Assembly: GCA_029856365.1 (NCBI GenBank)
Contig: JAHQWW010000004.1
Location: 50,580-114,579, forward strand
Reading direction: 5' to 3'
Length of the DNA: 64,000 nucleotides
Source: Candidatus Hodarchaeota archaeon
GTDB lineage: Archaea; Asgardarchaeota; Heimdallarchaeia; Hodarchaeales; Hodarchaeaceae
The notes beneath the pieces are model-generated. The model did no database searches. It had not been told where the DNA came from and was given only the letters and a program-made list of their open reading frames with translations. This document shows, in pieces, positions 48,439 to 59,447 of the stretch (positions within the stretch are counted from its first letter, which is position 1; the number at the start of each line of letters is the position of its first letter). A program made the position numbers and the translations under genes.

Positions 48439-50277
48439 TCATTGTTGCTTAGTTCTAAAAAATAGATATATTCTTTCAGCTATTACACGACTAATTCCTT
48501 CAACTTGAGCTAACTCTTCAACAGAGGCATCACGAATTCTACTTAAATCTCCAAAATATTGAAGTAAAGAATTTCTACGCTTAGCCCCAATGCCACCAAT
48601 TTGATCTAATTGTGATTTGGGTTCTAATAGCCGTCTTTTCCTATGATATGTGATCGCAAACCGATGGGCTTCATCCCGACATTGTTTAAGTAATTTTAAT
48701 GCTATACTCTCTTGGGGAATAGGAAGAGGATCCTTCTTCTTGGGTAAGAAAACTTTTTCTTCTTTTTTTGCTAGACCAATGACAGGGATTTTTTTGATTT
48801 TTTGATTATATTTTTGTAATACACTATATGCAGCATTAACTTGGGGTTTCCCCCCATCAATCAATAATAAATCTGGTAAAGAGGAAGCAAAGCGAGAATC
48901 ATCATGCATAAGCCGTCGATTTAGCACCTCTTGTAACATAGCAATATCATTGGGTTCGGGTTTAATTGATTTTATTTTAAAACGACGATATTGCGATTTT
49001 ATAGGCATTCCATCTTCAAATACAGACATAGAGCCGACTGGGAAAGCTCCTTGAATATTTGAAATATCATATGTTTCTATACGTCGTGGTAATTCTGAGA
49101 GGTTAAGATAACTTTGAAGCTCAACAAGAGCTTCCCTTTTGATTTGCTCTTTCTTTTGGATTGACTTTACTTTTTCACTAAGTTCTAATTGTACACTGTA
49201 AATGTTTTTCTTGAGAATAACAGAATTTAGAATCTCTGGGTTGACATTGATTTTTACACTCCTTCCCTGTTTTTTGGATAACCAGATTTCTAAAATCTCT
49301 ATTTCATCATCTAAATTGCTTGAAACTTCAATAATATCAGGAATAAAATCTGCTTCTAAGTAATAATGAGTTATAAAAGACTTAATGATCTCTGTTTCTG
49401 GTAAAGTTTCGAGAATTCCCAAAAATTTTGCGTCATAGTCTATAATATTGTCATCACGAATCCAAAAAACTATCAACATATAATAATTTGATTCTTCTAA
49501 TAGAATAATGATATCTTTATCTCTAGGTCGAGGGAATTCCTTTTGAGAGTCAATAATAGTTTTAATTTGACTTATACGATCACGAATTTTCGCAGCTAAT
49601 TCAAAATCCAAGTCGATCGCAGCATGATCCATTTTTTGGTATAATACCTCAAATAGATCCTCATTTTTACCTTGAAGAAATAATATAAATTGATCAACTA
49701 TTTGTTGATATTCTTTAATGGATATTTTACGAACACAGGGAGCAGAACAACGCTGAATAGAATAATCTAAGCATTCTTTTTTTGTTCGAAAACAGTAACT
49801 CTTGTTAGCGATAGGAAAAATCCTACGGAGCGAACGAACAGAAGCACGAAGAGCCTTAACATCTTTTTTCCGACCAAAATACCAATCTTTGGGATTTGTG
49901 ATACTTCGGACAATGAGTAAACGGGAAAAAGGCTCTTCATCTGAAGGTACAGTTATCTGAATCATAGGGTATTGTTTATCATCCAAAAATTGAAAATTAA
50001 ACCTTGGGCTATGCATTTTTATTAGTTCTCGTTCACGTAAAAATGCAGCTTCTACAGACTTATGAATTTCATAATCTATAGTTTTGATTTTCGAGACTAG
50101 TCGTCTTGTTTTTGGATCAGGTATATTTTTCTGAAAGTAAGAGGTTACACGTTTTTTAAGATTTGATGTGGCACCGATATAGATTATTTTACCATTTGCA
50201 TCAAGCATTAGGTAACAACCTGGTTGATCAGGTAATGTTCTTGAAATTGAATCACGAACAGAAACCATGGTAGTCAT
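48439..50277 (-). CDS. uvrC: excinuclease ABC subunit C
   Basis: GIY-YIG PGCYLMLDANGKIIYIGATSNLKKRVTSYF; YDISNIQGAFPVGSMSVFEDG; LLIDGGKPQV; C-terminal HhH. Confidence 0.97.
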   Translation of the reverse strand: MTTMVSVRDSISRTLPDQPGCYLMLDANGKIIYIGATSNLKKRVTSYFQKNIPDPKTRRLVSKIKTIDYEIHKSVEAAFLRERELIKMHSPRFNFQFLDDKQYPMIQITVPSDEEPFSRLLIVRSITNPKDWYFGRKKDVKALRASVRSLRRIFPIANKSYCFRTKKECLDYSIQRCSAPCVRKISIKEYQQIVDQFILFLQGKNEDLFEVLYQKMDHAAIDLDFELAAKIRDRISQIKTIIDSQKEFPRPRDKDIIILLEESNYYMLIVFWIRDDNIIDYDAKFLGILETLPETEIIKSFITHYYLEADFIPDIIEVSSNLDDEIEILEIWLSKKQGRSVKINVNPEILNSVILKKNIYSVQLELSEKVKSIQKKEQIKREALVELQSYLNLSELPRRIETYDISNIQGAFPVGSMSVFEDGMPIKSQYRRFKIKSIKPEPNDIAMLQEVLNRRLMHDDSRFASSLPDLLLIDGGKPQVNAAYSVLQKYNQKIKKIPVIGLAKKEEKVFLPKKKDPLPIPQESIALKLLKQCRDEAHRFAITYHRKRRLLEPKSQLDQIGGIGAKRRNSLLQYFGDLSRIRDASVEELAQVEGISRVIAERIYLFFRTKQQ

Positions 50278-50522
50278 CTATTCTTTGTCTAAAATGTGTA
50301 GGCCTTTATACTTGCTGTTATGACTTTCATCTTTTTCATTGAATATATTTTTCTCAACAATTATCATTTCACAGAAGAATTATATGACAGTTTTCGTAAT
50401 CTATCTAGAATTAATCTGATCTTAGAGGTTCTACTAATAATTATAGAAGAAATGTATTTTTAAATAAGTTATAGGAGACTTAGAAAAAGGAGAAAGAAAA
50501 TGATCCAGTTGATAACTTGGAA

Positions 50523-53500
50523 TTATTTATGGATCGCCTCACGTCTTTGATCAAATATAGCCTGAAAGTCTTCAATCGTACCCTTGTTACTGAAAAGTAG
50601 AATTGTTTCAATTGTTTTAACTTTTCCAGGAGCTAGTTTATATCTATCATAACAAACCAGTTCACTATAATTATTCGCGTTCATATAATTCCCACTCAAA
50701 GTAATTTTAGGATCTGGTGAAACCATAAGTAATTTTTCTTTGTTATCTCCGAATGAAGCGATTGCCCAATTATCTGGTGGAATTGTATTCAGTACGCGTT
50801 CCTTTTTAGTCTTAGAATATGTCCAAATCTTGTTGTGTCGCTTTGTTATGAGTTCTTGGATTGGTTTCAAGAATAAAAGAAAGCCTGTATCTATTGATGC
50901 CATTACTCCAGAATTATTCTTGAATGAAAGTTGACCCAAAAGTAGTGGGCTTTCAGAACGAGTATAGTAAGTAATTTTACAAGTAATATTTTTCAAACGG
51001 AAATCATTAATTGGAGATTTAAGCTGATAAGAGAGTCCAAACCAATTATTTTTTTCAACAAGAATGGGATCACACCAAGTATTATCAAGAAATTCCAGCC
51101 AATCCCAATTATATGACGTTTTGATAAAAGGATGAAATCCACCTACAAATCGCTTGAACCAAACAAAGGATTCACGATTGGGAAACCGTGAGAAGAAAAG
51201 ATTTTCACCACCACAAAATCTAGCAGTATATAAACTTGCCCCGTGGATTGGGCTTGTTTGAAAAGACAATAGATTGTTTGAGAAAAGCCAAAAATTCTCT
51301 TTCTTTTCAAGAGTTACCTTTCCTGAACTCTTATATGGAATGATTGCCCCAGAAAAAGGGCGAGAAGTATAGGGGAGATGAATTTTTCCTTTGTATGTAA
51401 AAATTTGAGAATCTTGAGGATCTAAATGCTTATTTTTCGGAATCTTTTTTTGAAGCTGTTTGTTAGTTCCTCTTTCAAGTTTCATTTTCCGCTGAAAAGA
51501 AGATTTCCACAAAGAACTTTCCAGATCAATTTGAACTTCTATTGGTGTTTCTCGACGAGCATAATATAAGATATCTATTGGGATATTGTCAGAGTCCACA
51601 TCTATCCAATTTAAACCTGGTATTGGATTATGTGTAGCTCCTGGAATTGTTAAATCTTGACCACATCGGATTTCAAAAGATGAAGTACAGTACTCGATAG
51701 TACTATCATCAACAGGAGAAAATTCTTTACCATTAAACTCGTTCAACCAAATTTTACGAGTCAAATGAGCTATGGACCTTCCAAAAACCCAAGTAAAATG
51801 TCCCATTTTGATAGTTTCTCCTGGTTGCAAAATATAGCTTTTAGTATCAATCTGTGGGCCACTAAATGGATTTCCTCTAATTGAATCGACTTGAGAAGAA
51901 TCCCAGATAAGGCCACATCCAAAACCAAGCTGATTCTCTTTTGCTATCCAAGGTTCTGCATAATCATCACCATTTTGGGGAAAATCGAAATTATCGTTAA
52001 ATTCAGGATCATCTGAAACGAGCCACCCAGATTTAAGTGGTAAAACATATTTTCCTAACAAAATGCCTGGAGTTCTCCAAGGGCTCCAGTGACGAATGGC
52101 AATATTTTCAAGTGGGAGATCAGAAGTGTTTGTCATCTCATAATAGCATGAGATTAATGGCTTCCCACCCTCAACAATGATCCAACGGATGACCTGTAAT
52201 CCAGGTTTTTCGACTTTACTCTGCATTACTTGTTTAAAAGAAACTTCAGAGTCATTTTGTACGATTTCATATGGACGATTAAGTCGCCAGAATTCTGAAG
52301 ACTCGGCAGGGAAGGGTTTTCCAATGTTCATTCCAAAAGTCCAAAAAGGAAATTCACCCACATCTTTTGAATTTACATATTGTAGTTCATTTGTTTCCTT
52401 TAGATCAAATTGAAATCGCAACTGTTCATTCTCAATCACAGCTGCTTTGTGAGGATTAACATAGGCAACTGCTCCAGCCTTAGTAAAACAACTCACATGC
52501 CGAATTATTGAAGGTAGTGCTGACTCTCCATCAGATTTCTGTTGATAAAATTGGATATTCCACTGCCAAGCAGCAATAATTGGTTCTATAGGTCTTTGAA
52601 TCTCCACTTGGGTTTCAAAAGCATTACCAGATTCCAATGAGTCAATTCTAACTTCATGAGGAGCTGATAATCCCTCTCCAGTAATTAAAACACGTCCATC
52701 AAAAGGAAGGTTCATTAAATTCCGAAAACCAACTGGGATAACAATCTGCTTTATGTATCTCCCGAAATAAGCTGAGGTTTCACTCATTATAACTTGAAAA
52801 GGTTCTTTCGGCACCCATCCTACTGCTAATTGAATTTCCTTACCATCAATATCGAAAGCGCCATAAAGGCGACAATCGGTTCTTTTCCAAGGATCTTGAT
52901 CTAGAATGTATGTTTCAACATCAGGATTTAGTTCTACTTCGATAGTGATCTGCTTTTCAGCACCAGCTTTAATAATTTCATCTATTGATTCAATGGAAAC
53001 CTTTTTAATACCTTTTAACAGTGTCAAGTTACCTTTAATTGCAAGAGGTCTATTATATTCGTTAAATATCCTCAGTTCGGCTGTTGTTAAATCAATACCA
53101 AAAAATACTTCATGTAGATTGGGAACTAGTTGTACAGAAAGTTCTTCCCCATTAACAACATGTGAAAACCCTGAGATCTCCTTTGCATGACGATCAACAT
53201 ATACTGTTAAAGAATTTTGGCTATCTTGAATGAAATGATAAAAATAGGATTTCATACCAAATTTTTTAAATTCGTCTGCTTTTTGGGTTACAGTGAGTTC
53301 CCGTGACTCATACCAATCATTTTGACTAAAAAATGGTCTAAAAAAAGCTGTGTTTAAAATCGCAGGTATATAATTCTCCATCAACACAGATGTCTTAGGA
53401 CACCACATGAAACCTGTCTTTTTATAAACAGGAACTGCCCGTAGATTTCCAGGCCAAGTATGTAAATCTAACCGTCGTTTACCATGTTTCGCTGCAGTTT

Positions 53501-53930
53501 CAACGGCCTTTAGGAGCAATCCTTTTCCAAAACCCCGTTTTTGTTGAGAAGGGCGAACACCTAACAGCTCAGCATACATTGTATCTTCATCAGTCCAATG
53601 ATTGTCAACGGAACAATATCCCTGAATAGTTCCCCCTTCATCAACGACCATTCGTCTTGTTAACTTTATTGCAAACCACTCTTTGAGTATTCTGTCAGCT
53701 GTAAATTTGGTTTGTCCAAAACCCCCACCCCAACTATCATCATCAGACCATTCGTTCACACAATCAGCAAGGCGTCCAGTATCTTCTATAGTAGCTTCTA
53801 ACTCCCGAATTAGCTTCATTTGGGGAGTGTTAGGGTAACGAATTTTCATATTATCGTCCTGTTCACATGTACCTAAATGATGATCTTTTGAATGAAGATT
53901 TTTGGTCATCTTGTGTACCTCTGATGACAC
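50523..53930 (-). CDS. very large GNAT acetyltransferase fusion protein
   Basis: N-term GNAT motif LLGVRPSQQKRGFGKGLLLKAVETAAKHGKRRLDLHTWPGNLRAVPVYKKTGF; remaining ~930 aa beta-rich, unrecognised. Confidence 0.75.
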   Translation of the reverse strand: MSSEVHKMTKNLHSKDHHLGTCEQDDNMKIRYPNTPQMKLIRELEATIEDTGRLADCVNEWSDDDSWGGGFGQTKFTADRILKEWFAIKLTRRMVVDEGGTIQGYCSVDNHWTDEDTMYAELLGVRPSQQKRGFGKGLLLKAVETAAKHGKRRLDLHTWPGNLRAVPVYKKTGFMWCPKTSVLMENYIPAILNTAFFRPFFSQNDWYESRELTVTQKADEFKKFGMKSYFYHFIQDSQNSLTVYVDRHAKEISGFSHVVNGEELSVQLVPNLHEVFFGIDLTTAELRIFNEYNRPLAIKGNLTLLKGIKKVSIESIDEIIKAGAEKQITIEVELNPDVETYILDQDPWKRTDCRLYGAFDIDGKEIQLAVGWVPKEPFQVIMSETSAYFGRYIKQIVIPVGFRNLMNLPFDGRVLITGEGLSAPHEVRIDSLESGNAFETQVEIQRPIEPIIAAWQWNIQFYQQKSDGESALPSIIRHVSCFTKAGAVAYVNPHKAAVIENEQLRFQFDLKETNELQYVNSKDVGEFPFWTFGMNIGKPFPAESSEFWRLNRPYEIVQNDSEVSFKQVMQSKVEKPGLQVIRWIIVEGGKPLISCYYEMTNTSDLPLENIAIRHWSPWRTPGILLGKYVLPLKSGWLVSDDPEFNDNFDFPQNGDDYAEPWIAKENQLGFGCGLIWDSSQVDSIRGNPFSGPQIDTKSYILQPGETIKMGHFTWVFGRSIAHLTRKIWLNEFNGKEFSPVDDSTIEYCTSSFEIRCGQDLTIPGATHNPIPGLNWIDVDSDNIPIDILYYARRETPIEVQIDLESSLWKSSFQRKMKLERGTNKQLQKKIPKNKHLDPQDSQIFTYKGKIHLPYTSRPFSGAIIPYKSSGKVTLEKKENFWLFSNNLLSFQTSPIHGASLYTARFCGGENLFFSRFPNRESFVWFKRFVGGFHPFIKTSYNWDWLEFLDNTWCDPILVEKNNWFGLSYQLKSPINDFRLKNITCKITYYTRSESPLLLGQLSFKNNSGVMASIDTGFLLFLKPIQELITKRHNKIWTYSKTKKERVLNTIPPDNWAIASFGDNKEKLLMVSPDPKITLSGNYMNANNYSELVCYDRYKLAPGKVKTIETILLFSNKGTIEDFQAIFDQRREAIHK

Positions 53931-54100
53931 TATCTGATATTAACGATAGAATAATGTCATTATTACTTTTAAGGAGAATCAAACTTAAGAATGCAGATAC
54001 TGGCAATTTTAATTAATTATTTAATGCGAATTAATGAATGGAAAAACACAAATACAGGTAGAACAGAAGTAATTAACTAGTGTTTCAATTCTGTTGATAG

Positions 54101-54922
54101 GTGAACTTATTTTTGACTGGAAGGAAGCATTTCTTTATTATGTGCCCCCCTTTTGAAATTACAGGGAAAAAACAATTGATTGTCACGAAAAGAGGATATT
54201 TTGAAATTTCTCACAACAAAATCCAATACAAAATCACAAACATGACAACAGATTTCTTGGTGCTACAACCGCAGGAGGGGATTGGGATGATGACTGAATT
54301 ACCACCATATGCCAATATTGACGCGTTTCGATTATTTCATCTGCTTTCTGAGGGGATGACTGAAATTTGCTTTTCGCTCACAGGAAAAAGAAAGGAAGAT
54401 CTGTTACTGGATTTTATTTTCGGGGAAATCCTACCTTTCACGATGAGACAATATGATTCGGGCTTTTATCAGCTGAAATTGCTTCCAGATTCTATATATC
54501 AAGAATTTTATAGAATGTTGTTTACTATTGAAGAAACCATGACAACAACGATATCAACATTTGATGAGAACGTATTCATTCCATTTAAGCGAAAATTCAT
54601 TTCTACAATCCACAATCGAACCGAGAAAGAAGAAGTAAGTACTACAATTGGCACTTTTTCCCGAGATTTTCCCAGATTCTTCAGACTTCATAAAGATCTG
54701 TTAACAATCCTTCTTTCACAAGCCCGACAAGTTTCTGACCATCAACATTTATCATTTCACATTTTTGCTCCAATACTGCGAAAAATACGTATGCTTAATG
54801 CAATGAAGGAATATTTCTACATTGAAGGACGAAAAAAACACATTGAACTAAAAATAACACCAATGAGAGTGGATTCAACAGAAATTGTTGAAAAAATCTC
54901 TCCATTAGTCGAAATAAAATGA
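54101..54922 (+). CDS. hypothetical protein
   Basis: 273 aa ORF, no recognised motif. Confidence 0.5.
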   Translation: MNLFLTGRKHFFIMCPPFEITGKKQLIVTKRGYFEISHNKIQYKITNMTTDFLVLQPQEGIGMMTELPPYANIDAFRLFHLLSEGMTEICFSLTGKRKEDLLLDFIFGEILPFTMRQYDSGFYQLKLLPDSIYQEFYRMLFTIEETMTTTISTFDENVFIPFKRKFISTIHNRTEKEEVSTTIGTFSRDFPRFFRLHKDLLTILLSQARQVSDHQHLSFHIFAPILRKIRMLNAMKEYFYIEGRKKHIELKITPMRVDSTEIVEKISPLVEIK

Positions 54923-54957
54923 AAACTTGCCTAAGAACTTGCTAATGGAGCTAAAAA

Positions 54958-55629
54958 CTACGTTTGATAAAGATAGACTTTAAGAATTTCAAATAATTTA
55001 TCTAAAGATTTGTATGGACTATGCAATGTTGAAAGATAAGAAATCCCGAATTTTGACTGGGGAAAAGTAATTTTAAATTCATCCATGGTGGGAGCGAAAT
55101 TTGCTAAAAAGTCAACTGCTCGTTCCTTGATTGCAGGGGACATTGTAAATGGTTTCTCAGAGGTTGGGGGTAAGAAAAGATCCACCTTATTTACGACAAA
55201 ATGAAAAATGTATTTCGTAAATGTTGCCTTTCTATCAGCTTTCTCAGGCCTTAAATCAAGTGAATCTAGGAAATAATTATAGGAATCCTCCATTGCTACA
55301 CGTTGCACCTCAACAGATTGATCAGGATCAAGTAAGAAGAGCATACCATCCGTTTTGTACTTTCGCATTGCCTCCCGCCATTTCCGTCGAAGTTTATAGT
55401 CGCCTGGATTGTCAATTGCAATGATTCGATATTTTCTATGTGCTTCGGGTGAGTACCAAGGATAATCCTCTGAACTTTTTAATTTTATCTTTTTTTCTTC
55501 AACGTTAATCTCAAGAGTTTTCTTACTTACGATTTTCTTAACATCTGTTCCTTTCATCCGGTTAATTAAGGTTGTTTTACCCACCCCTGTATTCCCTAAC
55601 ACTGTTACACGAATATCGCGTACAAACAC
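54958..55629 (-). CDS. Arf/Rag-like P-loop GTPase
   Basis: G1 GNTGVGKTT; G3 IDNPGDYK; G4 NKVD. Confidence 0.85.
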   Translation of the reverse strand: MFVRDIRVTVLGNTGVGKTTLINRMKGTDVKKIVSKKTLEINVEEKKIKLKSSEDYPWYSPEAHRKYRIIAIDNPGDYKLRRKWREAMRKYKTDGMLFLLDPDQSVEVQRVAMEDSYNYFLDSLDLRPEKADRKATFTKYIFHFVVNKVDLFLPPTSEKPFTMSPAIKERAVDFLANFAPTMDEFKITFPQSKFGISYLSTLHSPYKSLDKLFEILKVYLYQT

Positions 55630-55899
55630 ATTTCAACCTCTTGTTGAGTCATTACTCTTGAGGGTTATTCTCTGTTTCGTATTGCAAAAAATAATTGATC
55701 ATTTAAAAACTGATTCCTTTTGTCAATGATTAATAGAATTCGAAGTGCGTTCAAACTCTTTTTGGCTAGTGAAGGTTCTTAATTAAAGGAAAAATACTTT
55801 TGATATTTGGAGTTTTTTTAAACTAATTTACATTGCCAATAAGCTTTAATTTATGAATGAGAAATATAATACTGCAATATCAAGAAAGATGTTTATATC

Positions 55900-57921
55900 G
55901 TGTTGGAGAGATGGATCCTGCCAGAATTTCAACTAAAATCTCCTTATCAGCCGCGTGGTGACCAAGTAACGGCAATCACGCAATTAGTTCAAGGAATAAG
56001 AAATGGAAAGAGATTCCAAACTCTTTTAGGTGTTACTGGGAGTGGGAAAACTTTTACGGTCGCTAATGTCATTGAACAAGCACAAAAACCAACTCTAGTA
56101 ATCTCTCACAACAAGACCTTAGCAGCCCAATTATATCAAGAATTTTCTGAGTATTTCCCTCACAATGCTGTGGAATATTTTGTGTCTTTTTACGATTATT
56201 ACCAACCTGAAGCATATCTACCAACAACTGACCGATATATTGAGAAGGATTTTAGTATCAATGATGAGATAGAGAAGATGAGGGCTTCAACCACGAGGAG
56301 TCTCCTCGAACGTGATGATGTAATTGTGGTTGCAAGTGTTAGTTGTATTTACGGTCTTGGGTCACCTGATTCCTATAAAGACTTGAGTCTTTTTGTTGAA
56401 CGTGGCATGATTACCTCTAAAGAGGAAATCCTATCCAGACTAATCGATATTCAGTATGAACGCGATCAAGTGGATTTATCACGAGGAAAAATCAGGTCAC
56501 GAGGGGACACGATAGATATTTGGCCAATATATGAGGAAAACAAAGCTATTCGAATTGAACTATTTGGAGATGAAATTGACCGTATAACTTATATTCACCC
56601 TATTTCGGGTAAAACTCAGCTTTATCTCGATCGTACAATCGTTTTTCCAGCAAAACATTATGTTCGACCCAAAGATGAGCTTAAAGCGGCACTTAATGGA
56701 ATTCGAAAAGAGTTAAGAATACGACTCAAAGAGTTAAAACAAAAAAGCAAGATAGTTGAAGCACATAGACTCCAACAACGAACACTGTATGATTTAGAGT
56801 TGTTGGAAGAAACTGGTTATTGTCCTGGGATAGAGAACTATTCTCGATACTTTGATAACCGCGAAGAAGGAGAACCACCTTCGTCATTACTGGAATTCTT
56901 TCCTAAGGATTATCTCCTTATCATTGATGAATCCCATATGACTATTCCCCAGATTGCAGGAATGAGAGAAGGTGATCGTTCTCGGAAAAAAAACCTGATA
57001 GATTATGGATTTCGGCTTCCATCAGCTTATGACCACCGCCCCCTTACTTTCGAGGAATTTGAAATTCGGATGGGACAGACCTTATTTGTCAGTGCAACAC
57101 CTGGTTCCTATGCTCGAAGAAAAAGTGGAAGAGGAGGCATAGTAGAGCAAATAATTAGGCCTACAGGATTAATTGACCCAGAGATAGAAGTAAAGATTAA
57201 ATTAGAAAATCCGATTGATGACTTAGTAGAAGAAATTCGTCGTACTACAGAACGAGAGGAAAGAACATTAATCACTACTTTGACCAAACGAATGGCTGAG
57301 AATCTTGCTGACTATCTTGATGAAATAGGCGTACGTTCACGTTATTTACATTCAGAGATCAAAACTTTGGAACGAACGGATATCTTACGATCTCTAAGAC
57401 TTGGAGAGTTTGATGTTCTAGTGGGAATTAATCTTCTAAGAGAAGGACTCGATTTACCTGAAGTCTCTTTGGTTGCCATTCTAGATGCAGATAAGCAAGG
57501 TTTTCTCAGAAATGAACGATCACTTATACAAACTATTGGCCGTGCGGCTCGAAACGTCAATGGGCGGGTAGTCTTCTATGCAGACAAAATATCGGAATCC
57601 ATGGCAATGGCTATAGCTGAAACAAAAAGACGTCGGCACAAACAATTGGAATACAACGAGAAAATGGAGATAATACCCCAGACAATTATCAAAGAAATAC
57701 GTAGTCCTCTTGTTGAGCTACGGACATCATTTACAGATATTAAACAGAAAAGAATCTCTGCAGAAGATCTACCAGAGTATATTGAAGCACTTAAACAGGA
57801 AATGCAGCTAGCTGCGAAAAATCTTGAATTTGAAAAGGCTGCAGAAATACGAGATATTATTATTGAATTAGAAAAACCTACAACAAAGAGAAAACCAAAA
57901 ATAATTGACAGAAAAAAGTAA
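55900..57921 (+). CDS. uvrB: excinuclease ABC subunit B
   Basis: LLGVTGSGKTFTVANVIEQ; ASVSCIYGLGSP; LLEFFPKDYLLIIDESHMTIPQIAGM; GINLLREGLDLPEVSLVAILDADKQGFLR; C-term UVR motif. Confidence 0.98.
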   Translation: MLERWILPEFQLKSPYQPRGDQVTAITQLVQGIRNGKRFQTLLGVTGSGKTFTVANVIEQAQKPTLVISHNKTLAAQLYQEFSEYFPHNAVEYFVSFYDYYQPEAYLPTTDRYIEKDFSINDEIEKMRASTTRSLLERDDVIVVASVSCIYGLGSPDSYKDLSLFVERGMITSKEEILSRLIDIQYERDQVDLSRGKIRSRGDTIDIWPIYEENKAIRIELFGDEIDRITYIHPISGKTQLYLDRTIVFPAKHYVRPKDELKAALNGIRKELRIRLKELKQKSKIVEAHRLQQRTLYDLELLEETGYCPGIENYSRYFDNREEGEPPSSLLEFFPKDYLLIIDESHMTIPQIAGMREGDRSRKKNLIDYGFRLPSAYDHRPLTFEEFEIRMGQTLFVSATPGSYARRKSGRGGIVEQIIRPTGLIDPEIEVKIKLENPIDDLVEEIRRTTEREERTLITTLTKRMAENLADYLDEIGVRSRYLHSEIKTLERTDILRSLRLGEFDVLVGINLLREGLDLPEVSLVAILDADKQGFLRNERSLIQTIGRAARNVNGRVVFYADKISESMAMAIAETKRRRHKQLEYNEKMEIIPQTIIKEIRSPLVELRTSFTDIKQKRISAEDLPEYIEALKQEMQLAAKNLEFEKAAEIRDIIIELEKPTTKRKPKIIDRKK

Positions 57922-58037
57922 TCATATTTGATTGTTTAATTAACCCTGTTCTAGACAGATAGTTTGATTAAATGGAGATTACTTTCCTATTTTAATGGTC
58001 TCAGTAAATGCTAGGAAAAGGAGAAAATACCCAACAT

Positions 58038-59447
58038 CTAACAATGAATAGGTCGGCCTAAAGCACATAATACTGCTTCTTTGATCGTTTCATAATATAC
58101 AGGATGCGAGTGTTCAACTTTAATTAAATCTGCTGCTTTCATTCGATTACCTACTGCTAAGGCCCCTTCTGCAATTAACTCAGTCGCATTGGGACCGATA
58201 ATATGGATACCTATTATTTCTGTACTTTCATTAAGAATTACCTTAACAAATCCACGATTCTGCCCTGAAATAATAGCCCGTCCATTTCCCTGAAAAGGAA
58301 ATTTACCGACCAAGATTTCACCATACTTGTTTCTCGCTTTTTCCTCAGTCAATCCCACGGATGCTACCTCTGGATTTGTGAATATAGTTGTAGGAATGGC
58401 ATGATAATTCATTTCAGCTTCATAGCCAAGTGCATTTTCAACAGCTACTTCTCCTTCATGCGAAGCCGTGTAAGCTAGCATTGGTGATGGCACTCCTTGA
58501 ACCACATCGCCAGCAGCATACACACCAGGTATGTTTGTCTCCATCTTGTTGTTGACAATAATTCCTCGATCATGTTCGACTCCTATCATATCAAGATTCA
58601 AACGACTTATCTCTGGAGCTCGTCCAATCGAAACTAAGACATAATCAGCCTCAATATTGTGTTCTTTATTTTCAGAATCTATAAAAGTTACTCTTTTTCT
58701 GCCAATGGGAGTGTCTGAAATGCGAGTGACGCGGGAACTGGTATGAACTTTGATTCCAGATCGTTTAAAGGAAGCTTCAAGTTCTGCACCGAGATCAGGA
58801 TCTTCCATTGGGATTAAACGTGGAAGCATTTCCACAATAGTGACATCTGTTTCCTCAAAGCATCTAAAAACACATGCAAACTCCCCACCAATCGCACCTC
58901 CGCCAATAACAATCAAGCTTTTAGGAATTTGATGGAGTTCAAGTAATTCTTTACTTGTTAGGACTTTCACACCATCAATTCCTGGAATAGGAACAAAAAA
59001 AGGTTTACTCCCTGTAGCGATGATAACTTTTTTGGAGGAAACACGGTATTTCCTGTCAATTGCTGTTACAGAGATTGTATAAGGATCAATGAATCTTCCT
59101 TCTCCACTTAACACACGAACATCAGCATTCTTCAGTAGATAATCGACGCCTTTTACAAGACGACGGACAATCATATTTTTTCTCTTCTGAATACGAAAAA
59201 AATCAACACCAAGATACTCAGACTTCAACCCAAATCGTTCCATTTCTCTTAGCGCTTTACATCGTTTCGCGGACTCAACGAACACTTTTGTGGGAATACA
59301 ACCACGATTAAGGCAAGTACCTCCGACCTGACCCTTTTCGATCAATACAACGCCATTTGCTTGTAATTGAGCTGCTCTAATAGCCGCCACATAACCTGCT
59401 GGTCCACCCCCAAGAATGGCAATCTCGCTATGAATGATTTCTTCCAT
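58038..59447 (-). CDS. lpdA: dihydrolipoyl dehydrogenase
   Basis: ILGGGPAGYVAAIRAAQL; GGTCLNRGCIPTKVF redox disulfide; HSHPVYYETIKEA active-site motif. Confidence 0.93.
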   Translation of the reverse strand: MEEIIHSEIAILGGGPAGYVAAIRAAQLQANGVVLIEKGQVGGTCLNRGCIPTKVFVESAKRCKALREMERFGLKSEYLGVDFFRIQKRKNMIVRRLVKGVDYLLKNADVRVLSGEGRFIDPYTISVTAIDRKYRVSSKKVIIATGSKPFFVPIPGIDGVKVLTSKELLELHQIPKSLIVIGGGAIGGEFACVFRCFEETDVTIVEMLPRLIPMEDPDLGAELEASFKRSGIKVHTSSRVTRISDTPIGRKRVTFIDSENKEHNIEADYVLVSIGRAPEISRLNLDMIGVEHDRGIIVNNKMETNIPGVYAAGDVVQGVPSPMLAYTASHEGEVAVENALGYEAEMNYHAIPTTIFTNPEVASVGLTEEKARNKYGEILVGKFPFQGNGRAIISGQNRGFVKVILNESTEIIGIHIIGPNATELIAEGALAVGNRMKAADLIKVEHSHPVYYETIKEAVLCALGRPIHC

